The notes under the pieces are model-generated. The model ran no database searches and had not been told where the DNA came from. It was given only the letters and a program-made list of their open reading frames with translations. 28,226 nucleotides of DNA, from the NCBI GenBank assembly GCA_040080145.1, contig JBEBJA010000007.1:1-28226 (forward strand), written 5' to 3'. A program made the translations under genes and the position numbers. Positions 22,401 through 28,226 of the stretch are shown here, one piece after another. The stretch is from JANXVY01 sp040080145. GTDB lineage: Bacteria; Pseudomonadota; Alphaproteobacteria; Rhizobiales; Hyphomicrobiaceae. Within the stretch, counting starts at the first letter, position 1. Every line of letters starts with the position of its first letter.

Positions 22401-24501
22401 CGATGTCACCTTCACATACACGGTGACCGACAACCACGGAGAAACCGCATCCGCCACGGCAACCGTTTCGATTGTCGCCGGTTCCTTACCCGCGAACACG
22501 TCGCCCGTTGCCCATGACGACACCATCGCGCCTGTATCGCGTAACACCACTATAACGCTTGCCGCCGCCGATCTTGTGGGCAATGACACCGACGCAGATG
22601 GCGATGTACTGACCATCACAGGCGTATCGAACGCGACCCACGGTACGGTCCAACTGACCGGCGATGGCAATGTGGTCTTTATTCCAGACAGCGGTTATGC
22701 CGGGCCTGCTTCCTTCACTTACACGGTTGCCGATCCCTCAGGCGCGACCACCTTTGCCACCGCCAATCTGACACTTACGCTGCCATCTCCTGTCACGCGC
22801 ACAGGTACCACAAATGGAGACAGCCTCAACGGCGGCGCTGGTGACGACACGCTGAATGGCTTTGCGGGAGCCGACGCGCTGAATGGCGGGCTGGGGGCCG
22901 ACATCATGGACGGTGGCGATGGCAATGACGTCTATTACGTTGACAATCAGGGCGATATGGCAATCGAGACCAGCGCCGTTCAAGCCGTGGGCGGTTTTGA
23001 TATCGTCCACGCGACCGTCGACTACGCACTGGCTGCCAACGTCGAGCAACTGATGGTTGAAGGCGGCGCAACGGCTGGCACCGGGAACGACGGCAATAAC
23101 GTCCTCTACGGTCTGGGCTCGACTCACGCACTCACCCTCGACGGCGGCGCGGGCAGCGACACGCTGTACGGTTCGCTCGTTGGCGGCAACACCCTGATCG
23201 GCGGTGAGGGCGCTGACACAATGTTCGCCCGCGGCGGCGGCAACATGTTGACTGGCGGAAATGGCAATGACCATTACTACATCGGCAGCGCAACCGACGC
23301 GGTCGTTGAGACCAACGCGGTCCAGACGACCGGAGGCTTCGACGTCGTCCATGCGTCCATTGACTACGTTTTGACCGCAAACGTCGAACAGCTGTTGCTC
23401 GACGGCGCTGCAACTACCGGCACCGGGAACGACGGCAACAACGTCCTCTACGGTCTGGGCTCGACTCACGCACTCACCCTCGACGGCGGCGCGGGCAGCG
23501 ACACGCTGTACGGCTCGCTCTTTGGTGGCAACACTCTGATTGGGGGCGATGGGGCGGATACCATCTTCGCCAGGGGCGGCAACAACACCTTGATTGGCGG
23601 CAGCAGCAACGACCACTACTACATCGACAGCGCGACCGACCTCGTCATCGAAGCCAACGCCAATCAGGCAACCGGTGGCTTCGACGTCGTTCACGCAACC
23701 ATCGACTACACCCTCACCGCAAACGTCGAACAATTGATGCTTACCGGCGCGGCAACAACGGCCATCGGCAACGACGGCAACAACGTGCTCTACGGTCTCG
23801 CTTCCTCCCTCGCGCTGACCCTCGATGGCGGCGCGGGCAGCGACACGCTTTATGGCTCGCTCGTTGGTGGCAACGCTCTGATTGGGGGCGACGGAGGAGA
23901 CACGATGTTCGCCCGTGGCGGCGGCAATACTGCGACAGGCGGTAACGGCAACGATATCTACTACAGCGACAGCGCAACCGACCTCATCGTCGAAGCGACT
24001 GCCATTGGCGGCACCGATACGCTTTACGCAAGCTACGACAGTGCCGTCCTCGCCGCCAACGTCGAAAACCTCGTCCTTCAAGGTAACGCTCTGAGCGGCA
24101 CCGGCAACGGCATCGCCAACACGATGTCCGCCACGACCACTCATGGTGTCGCACTCGACGGCGGTGCCGGAGCGGACTACATCATAGGCACCACCTACGA
24201 CGACATCCTTATGGGCGGCACCGGCAACGACCTGCTCGATCTGCGCAACGGTGGCCACGACACTATTCGTTATACCGCCGCTGGCTTTGGCAGCGATACC
24301 GTGCGGGGCTTTGATGCTACGTCTGCCGCAGGCCAGGACTGGATCGACCTCACCGGGCGGGGCTTCACGTCAGCCAGCCTCGGTGCGGGAATTCAGATCA
24401 CTGCGTCTGGCTCCGACACTCTCATCACCATCGGCAGCGATAGTGTTCGCCTCACCGGCGTCGATCCGGCGATCCTGACTGCCGATAACTTCAAATTCTA
24501 G
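19447..24501 (+). CDS. Large RTX-type calcium-binding secreted protein (1684 aa)
   Basis: The protein is probably exported by a type I secretion system in an unfolded state and folds outside with calcium. It has no N-terminal signal peptide. The first 170 residues are of unknown fold. Calcium-binding GGxGxDxxx repeats recur, for example GAAGDDTLYGAAGDDVLTGG (from 799). Two cadherin-like/tandem domains lie at about 935-1012 and 1022-1113 (VLGNDLAFDNV, LVGNDTDADGDV). About 1188-1555 is made of roughly 114-residue repeats, each with GNDGNNVLYGL, DGGAGSDTLYGSL and VEQL. The end (GQDWIDLTGRGF ... ILTADNFKF) is the usual C-terminal secretion domain. No transporter or activating acyltransferase gene is nearby; it probably has an adhesin or biofilm role. 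Confidence 0.85.
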   Translation: MSNLRIEFVPIQKFALGWFGFDHLQVVYEPDEIPLVPNPQDDWYVIEGDSASGEQGSKLGVLGESGRLHMSTANLASGDDLVAKIGTPETRGSRILTPNSDNSGAWAAIAEYGAEIEANDFPYLAYGAPYTPFPTFNSSSVVASLLWEVGIDVNLNMPYGIRVSPGTSTFLGTTYADIMTMPTANFDTLAGGYENDDLTGSNSAFRVDKLFGGADDDTFHWSTGLNIVHGGDPKMARDGDGYDRADYSGASTITVSRGRGGVRGVSPDFIVSFTGSGNGGGTDWLYSIESIRIDGKSDTLIFGRGVTGLDEDLIIDMGGQDTKKGDVADFSQAEGAIVMVADSADEVRVSTGDEGGSKSWWVTGAEFVIGSEQDDEFHLDEMMLGADGGAGDDIIDSRAVTAGTGASPEGFDAEISGGAGQDTLISGEGRTLAKGGAGVDTFILGALSRAGQPTELVIDDATSEDHLLVPLNFFDGHFGSADNSLLLPLLGGTGNWAVMDDQTAGAFIYQNTQQSSGDDQTAGIIPFTGQILYYREGSDLVIRLVPGEKATQTINFEGHPSYDITYANLDFNRETVVRVRNFQPGMLGITFEEPIPGEEIFTDEHGFVYTGYTNWDQIANRLTNNGSLTETLDPIPVTHGPPRGNGTTVSPIHVDGTASDDAIDLTISPISSQVQVTSTTTVTSGEGNDTIITGFSADRIEAGSGDDTVTTGAGEDIIDGGTGADAMTGGFDDDIYYVDSAGDVVVEQAKQGRDSVTASVDYTLTQNVEILTLTGSAVSGTGNTANNTLIGNDGNNVLDGAAGDDTLYGAAGDDVLTGGDGSDTYVYTAASGQKTIIDTGASTDTDALVLSHGIKPGDIHAYRLTSAPDDLILSFSYGGWVKIQGQLIGHGIEEVVFDDGTTWTRADLAAMTAPLLDFPPPEALDDTSIFIYGQNATIPSLAVLGNDLAFDNVLHITSIGSVSTGTVTIDANGDIVVAAPAGYSGDVTFTYTVTDNHGETASATATVSIVAGSLPANTSPVAHDDTIAPVSRNTTITLAAADLVGNDTDADGDVLTITGVSNATHGTVQLTGDGNVVFIPDSGYAGPASFTYTVADPSGATTFATANLTLTLPSPVTRTGTTNGDSLNGGAGDDTLNGFAGADALNGGLGADIMDGGDGNDVYYVDNQGDMAIETSAVQAVGGFDIVHATVDYALAANVEQLMVEGGATAGTGNDGNNVLYGLGSTHALTLDGGAGSDTLYGSLVGGNTLIGGEGADTMFARGGGNMLTGGNGNDHYYIGSATDAVVETNAVQTTGGFDVVHASIDYVLTANVEQLLLDGAATTGTGNDGNNVLYGLGSTHALTLDGGAGSDTLYGSLFGGNTLIGGDGADTIFARGGNNTLIGGSSNDHYYIDSATDLVIEANANQATGGFDVVHATIDYTLTANVEQLMLTGAATTAIGNDGNNVLYGLASSLALTLDGGAGSDTLYGSLVGGNALIGGDGGDTMFARGGGNTATGGNGNDIYYSDSATDLIVEATAIGGTDTLYASYDSAVLAANVENLVLQGNALSGTGNGIANTMSATTTHGVALDGGAGADYIIGTTYDDILMGGTGNDLLDLRNGGHDTIRYTAAGFGSDTVRGFDATSAAGQDWIDLTGRGFTSASLGAGIQITASGSDTLITIGSDSVRLTGVDPAILTADNFKF
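23081..24100 (+). repeat. 114-residue (342-base) internal repeats in the RTX gene
   Basis: The block beginning CCGGGAACGACGGCAA at 23081 recurs at 23423, 342 bases later, with only one difference over about 92 bases. A third, more diverged copy begins near 23764, and a partial one near 24101. The near-identity of the first two copies points to recent duplication or gene conversion; copy-number variation between strains is likely. Confidence 0.8.
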
Positions 24502-24644
24502 GGGCCGTCCGGCTTATCAATGTTTCCAACGACGGATGCCTCGAAATCGGGTGAAAATTTGGATTCTGGACACCAGCCGAACTATCGAAGGTTGTTCCCC
24601 TTGAGGACCACCACGCGATGGTTCCGCGGCTGTCCGGTGTCCCA

Positions 24645-24697
24645 ATACCAGCCCGCAGATGTTTAGACTCTTCGTTTGGTCGTCTGCGGGCTGGTAT
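24645..24697. terminator. Bidirectional terminator-like hairpin between convergent genes
   Basis: A perfect 15-base stem (ATACCAGCCCGCAGA at 24645-24659 with 24683-24697) with a 23-base loop lies between the RTX stop (24501) and the kinase stop (24783), which converge. A/T-rich flanks (AATTTC on one side) are modest, so termination is inferred from position and strength. A second, weaker inverted pair GGACACC/GGTGTCC lies at about 24566-24643. Confidence 0.6.
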
Positions 24698-24782
24698 AAT
24701 TTCACTCTTAGCTATCCGACGTTGGGCTGGCACACATTCCAGCCGTGGCGCTCGGCCGGGATACGCTGCTTCCTCCCGCTGC

Positions 24783-26174
24783 TCAATTGGCTGGATGCTG
24801 AGCCAGGAGATGTTGCATGAGGGCGCGGAGTTCGGCGGGCCGGACGGGTTTGCGCAACAGTTCGCAGCCAGCCTGACGGACTTCCTCGGCGATGGCCTCG
24901 GAGTGGTTGGCGGTAATGACGATGGCTGGAAGGGCGCGGCCATAGACGGCGCGGAGCCGGTGTATGGCGCTCATGCCGGTGTCGCCGAAGTCGAGGTGGT
25001 AGTCGGCCAAGATGATGTCGGGCCGGTAATGGGGGTCTGAAATGAGGCAGCCGACGTCGGTCAGGCCGCTGACGAAGCGCATCTGGCAGGACCAGCGCTC
25101 GAGCAGCGTGCGCATAGCGTCCTGGACGGTCTGGTCGTTGTCGATCACGAGGACGCGGGCGCTGTCGAAGCCGTAGGCTTTGCCGATGTGAGCCGTCGTT
25201 GGTTGGGGCGCGATCTGGAAGGCGCTGCCGGCGTAGGGCGCGAGGACCGAGAACATCGAGCCGCGGTTCAGCTTGGAGCAGATCGCAAGCGGGTGGTTCA
25301 GGGTTTCCGCCATGCGCTGGGCAATGGAAAGGCCAAGTCCGAAGCCGCCGCGACGTGAAGTTTCGGACGCCGTGCCGCGTTGGAATTCTTCGAAGATCCA
25401 GCGTTGTTCGCTTTGGCTGATACCAGGGCCGGTATCCCAGACTTCGATGCGGATGTGGCTGCCGCGCTTGCGGGCGGCGAGTTTGATGCCGCCGGTCTGG
25501 GTATAGTGCACCGCATTGGCAAGCAAGTTCTGCAGGATGCGGCGGAGCATGACCGGGTCGGAGATGACGGCGGCATCGGTTGGCCGGGCGGTGATGACGA
25601 GATTTTTGGAGATGGCCAGCGGGCTCAGGCTGGTGATGAGGCTGTCGAACAATTCCGCGAGGGCGACAGGGCGCAGGTCGGGTTTGATGACGCCAGCTTC
25701 CAGGCGCGAGATGTCGAGAATGGTGCGCAGGAGTTCTTCGACGGTGCTGAGTGCGTTGTCGATCTGGTGGGCGATGGTGCGTTCGGCGGCGGGCGTGTCG
25801 TCTTCGGTCAGACCGGAGAGCGAGAGGCGCGCGGCGTGGAGGGGTTGCAACAGGTCGTGGCCGACGGCGGTGAAGAAACGGGTCTTGAAACGATTGGCGC
25901 GCTCGGAGTTGTCGCGGGCTACGACAAGTTCGTCGTTGATGCGCTCAAGGCGGGTGAGGGCGTTTTTCAATTCGTCGGTGCGGACGCGGACCTGGCTTTC
26001 GAGGCCGATGGCGGTCTGGAACAGAGAATAGGCGTTGGCCTGCTGCTCCATGGAGCGTTCGACGCGCTGCATGAGGACGGCGTTGATCTTGCGGAGCTTG
26101 GCAAGCTGGCGCTTGGCCGTTTCGAGGTCCTGGACGTCGTCATTGAACAGGGGGGAGCTAAGATGCGAGTTCAT
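24783..26174 (-). CDS. Hybrid histidine kinase/response regulator, NahK-like (463 aa)
   Basis: The soluble protein begins with a coiled coil (about 15-95), has no membrane segment or PAS domain, then a dimerisation domain with the phosphorylated histidine VGHDLLQPLHAARL (H106), N box NLLANAVHYT (216-225), G1 DTGPG (247-251) and G2 GFGLGL (277-282). A receiver domain follows: acidic pair VIDNDQT (343-349), phospho-acceptor D391 (ILADYHL), T421 and K442 (RKP). The gene start overlaps the FIST gene stop by one base (TGATG). In bacteria where FIST/NosP proteins are known, the partner kinase is co-transcribed in this way and is switched by nitric oxide; here that is inferred from operon order. Confidence 0.85.
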   Translation of the reverse strand: MNSHLSSPLFNDDVQDLETAKRQLAKLRKINAVLMQRVERSMEQQANAYSLFQTAIGLESQVRVRTDELKNALTRLERINDELVVARDNSERANRFKTRFFTAVGHDLLQPLHAARLSLSGLTEDDTPAAERTIAHQIDNALSTVEELLRTILDISRLEAGVIKPDLRPVALAELFDSLITSLSPLAISKNLVITARPTDAAVISDPVMLRRILQNLLANAVHYTQTGGIKLAARKRGSHIRIEVWDTGPGISQSEQRWIFEEFQRGTASETSRRGGFGLGLSIAQRMAETLNHPLAICSKLNRGSMFSVLAPYAGSAFQIAPQPTTAHIGKAYGFDSARVLVIDNDQTVQDAMRTLLERWSCQMRFVSGLTDVGCLISDPHYRPDIILADYHLDFGDTGMSAIHRLRAVYGRALPAIVITANHSEAIAEEVRQAGCELLRKPVRPAELRALMQHLLAQHPAN

Positions 26175-27409
26175 CAGCCGGGGATCTTTCCGGGCTGTTG
26201 CTGACGGCCAAAGGCGATGCCGGTCAGGGTCTGGTTCAAGTGCATAGCGTTGTACTGTTCGCCGTAGGTGTGGAAGCCAACGACTTTGAATTTGCGATAG
26301 AGCGCGTCAACTTGATGGCGGATCTGGCGGTTTTCGGCGTCGAGGCGGCGCAGGATGCAGTCGAAGCCGATCACGAGGTCGATGCCGCCAAGCGAGGCTT
26401 CGACCTCGTCGAGGGTTTGCTGGGCGGAGTTGACCATGTCCTGGGGACGGGCGACCGTGAAAACGAGGCCTTCGTCGATGGCGCAGAAAAACGTCAGGCT
26501 GCCGTCCGGGTTCATGTTGCGGATGGAGCGGCAATAGTAGTCGCCGCCGACTTTGACGACGAGCGGATAGGAGGCAAAGCTGAACGGGCCTAAGTCGTTG
26601 GGCAGCAGGCCGATGGCGGCGGCGTATTCGCGGGCGGCGGGCTCGGCGTTCAGTTCGTAGACAATGCGATTGGTGGTGTCGGCTGCGGTGACGACGAGCT
26701 TGGTCGTGGTCGGTTCGAAGTTCTGGGTCTTGAAGACGCGGAACGGATAATCGGTTTCGATCAGCATCAGGAGGGCGGCGTGCTTCCAAGACTGGCCATT
26801 GTGAATGAGTGATGTCTCCTCAAAGGCCAGGTTGTCGCCTGCCGAGCCACCGACGAGCTGGATGTCGCCGATGGCCCAATGGACCGCGGCGATGAGGGTT
26901 TCCTCGGAGTTTGATAGGCCGTCGACCAGCATGATGGCAAAGGTGTTGGAGCCGGGGGCTTGGGCGTTGCGGAGCTGCGCCTTCAAGCGGCGAACAATGT
27001 CGCTGGCGCGTTCGACGCCGATCGAGCCCAAGTCGCCGATAATTTCGGAGTGGACGCGAAAGCCATCATTGGGGAAAGCGATCAGAAGGATGCCGCCGTC
27101 GATCATGCCGTCGGGCACGATTTCGCCCGAGGTGGTGCAGCCGGAAATGCTAATGCCAAGAAAGGCCTCGGCGAGCGCGGCTGCGAGTTTGGTGGCGTCG
27201 TAGTGGACGGCGAAGAAGACGAGCATATGCTGGTAGTCGCCCGGGTTCAGTGCGCGCTTGAGATCGGCGACGGCCATCTCGATGTCGCGCCGCTCGGTCG
27301 CGGCGATCTTGATGCCGGTTGCGCCGGTTGCTGGGTGAATGTCTGGCGAAGTCACGTCGGCCGCCCTTTGTAGGTCTTTGGCTTTGGTCGTTGAGGCGGA
27401 CGGTCGCAT
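26174..27409 (-). CDS. FIST-domain sensor protein, NosP-like (411 aa)
   Basis: FIST N (about residues 50-240) and FIST C (about 255-395) domains fill the protein: LVFFAVHYDATKLAAALAEA and SGCTTSGEIVPDG near the start of FIST N, VGGSAGDNLAFEETSLIHNG in the middle, and HTYGEQYNAMHLNQTLTGIA at the end of FIST C. Proteins of this type (NosP) bind heme/nitric oxide or small ligands and control a co-transcribed kinase. There is no signal peptide, so it is cytoplasmic. The next gene, a hybrid kinase, overlaps by one base, and the upstream DUF1194 gene is only five bases away. Heme binding is not shown by the sequence itself. Confidence 0.8.
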   Translation of the reverse strand: MRPSASTTKAKDLQRAADVTSPDIHPATGATGIKIAATERRDIEMAVADLKRALNPGDYQHMLVFFAVHYDATKLAAALAEAFLGISISGCTTSGEIVPDGMIDGGILLIAFPNDGFRVHSEIIGDLGSIGVERASDIVRRLKAQLRNAQAPGSNTFAIMLVDGLSNSEETLIAAVHWAIGDIQLVGGSAGDNLAFEETSLIHNGQSWKHAALLMLIETDYPFRVFKTQNFEPTTTKLVVTAADTTNRIVYELNAEPAAREYAAAIGLLPNDLGPFSFASYPLVVKVGGDYYCRSIRNMNPDGSLTFFCAIDEGLVFTVARPQDMVNSAQQTLDEVEASLGGIDLVIGFDCILRRLDAENRQIRHQVDALYRKFKVVGFHTYGEQYNAMHLNQTLTGIAFGRQQQPGKIPG

Positions 27410-27414
27410 GGCTG

Positions 27415-28226
27415 CTATTTGATTGCAATCACAGCTGGCCGTTCGGGAGCCGTTCGCGCGGGTACGTTGGCGCTGATTTCGGTGACGAATTTCTGGCGCA
27501 TGGCGCGGGCGAAGTCGGTGTAGCCGTTGGCGGGGAGAATGAAGGCCAAGTCACCGCCCATCACATTGGTGCGGTACCAGCCGTCCAGGGTCAACTGTTC
27601 GCGGGATTCGAGCGGGCGGAGGTTTTCGAGGTTGCCGTCCGGGGCACGGTAGGCGCCGGCGCCGACGATGCCGCCGGGACGCTCGATGATCGGCAGGCCG
27701 TTGATGGTGACGCCGCGTTCGACGAGTTCGTCGCGGCGCTCGCGGGTGGTGACGTCGGGGCTGCAATTGTCGATGCCGTCGCCCGATACGTCGACGACGG
27801 TGCGGGCGGCTTTCATCGGCATATCGGAGAGGACGAGGTCAGGCAGGCTGGAGAACATGCGGGCAAGGCAGGTGAATTCGCCGCCGTAGCGCTTGAGGCG
27901 GCGGACAGTGCTGGCGAGAGCTGCTGCATCTGAAGCGGTGGAGATCGGGGTCCAGGGTACGGCCAGCTGGGCATGGTCGGCCCAGACGACCATAGCGAAC
28001 AGGATGCGGCCGTTGGGTCCGCTGGTGATGGCGTCGATGACGGCTGGGTCAACGAGCGCCTTGGCGATGCCGTCGATTTGCAGACGGTAACGGTCTTCGT
28101 CGACGGATTGGGAGACATCGACCGACACGACGAGGGCGACATCGGCTGCGGGGGTGAGGTCGAGGGCGGTGAGGGGGGCTGGGGTGGTCAGGAGGCATAG
28201 GGCTGCCAGGACGGGGAGGCGGAACG
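27415..28226 (-). CDS. Secreted DUF1194 (von Willebrand A-like) protein, start outside window
   Basis: The frame stays open past the ATG-like GTG at 28128 to the end of the window, where it reads as a signal peptide ending (FRLPVLAALCLLTTPAPL), so the true start lies beyond 28226. The mature protein begins DLTPAADVALVVSVDVSQSV, in which DVSQS is a MIDAS metal-binding motif (D-x-S-x-S) of von Willebrand A-like domains; VVDVSGDGIDNC follows. DUF1194 proteins are periplasmic or secreted and of unknown exact role. It ends five bases before the FIST gene, so all three minus-strand genes likely form one operon. Confidence 0.85.
   Translation of the reverse strand, partial: FRLPVLAALCLLTTPAPLTALDLTPAADVALVVSVDVSQSVDEDRYRLQIDGIAKALVDPAVIDAITSGPNGRILFAMVVWADHAQLAVPWTPISTASDAAALASTVRRLKRYGGEFTCLARMFSSLPDLVLSDMPMKAARTVVDVSGDGIDNCSPDVTTRERRDELVERGVTINGLPIIERPGGIVGAGAYRAPDGNLENLRPLESREQLTLDGWYRTNVMGGDLAFILPANGYTDFARAMRQKFVTEISANVPARTAPERPAVIAIK

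Noticed and set aside
22738..24258. 506-codon open frame antisense to the RTX gene
   Set aside because: It mirrors the repeat composition of the RTX coding strand, has no Shine-Dalgarno and no plausible domain; the same applies to the antisense frame at 20047-20988.
25380..26204. 274-codon plus-strand frame over the hybrid kinase
   Set aside because: The kinase frame on the minus strand has complete catalytic and receiver motifs; the overlapping frame is an artefact of high GC.

Overview
The window looks like a high-GC alphaproteobacterium, probably of the Hyphomicrobiales (rhizobial) group. The reasons are codon use, a DUF4102-type tyrosine integrase with AlpA-like regulators, a DUF1194 protein and a FIST/hybrid-kinase operon. 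This placement is inferred from family resemblance only; there is no rRNA or complete tRNA to confirm it.

Bases 1 to about 19053 read as an integrated mobile island whose right end is visible. A tyrosine integrase (17522-18817, minus) sits next to a bare 3' tRNA fragment ending in CCA (19021-19053), a typical attachment-site scar. The left end is not recognisable. Inside the island, a minus-strand backbone runs from a primase/RecA-type ATPase (10043-12409), past a dense array of CCGGACA motifs that resembles an iteron or operator region (9819-10007), into four genes of unknown function, including a membrane protein with a C-terminal winged-helix domain. Two small helix-turn-helix genes diverge at 13.05-13.26 kb around duplicated motifs.

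Cargo fills two places. Between the HTH pair and the AlpA/integrase end (13.7-17.2 kb) lie a DUF262 + HEPN gene pair and a TIR protein with a membrane anchor, both resembling antiviral modules. At 0.4-6.2 kb lie a HigB/HigA-like toxin-antitoxin pair with its promoter, a five-gene operon of unrecognised small proteins (4413 to 2323, minus), a divergent 312-residue protein of unknown function, and a 39-codon membrane-peptide gene directly followed by a strong terminator. A frameshifted HTH gene at 2042-2264 is related to the C-terminus of the membrane/HTH protein at 6521-7654.

After the tRNA fragment the sequence looks like resident chromosome. It holds a 1684-residue RTX-type protein with cadherin-like domains and 114-residue internal repeats, likely secreted by a type I system not present here. 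Convergent to it is a minus-strand operon of a secreted DUF1194 protein (start outside the window), a FIST-domain sensor of the NosP type and a hybrid histidine kinase.

The best candidates for something undescribed are the five-gene operon with its divergent partner, the 39-codon gene, and the CCGGACA array. The DUF262-HEPN and TIR modules belong to known families but their exact activity is not established here.
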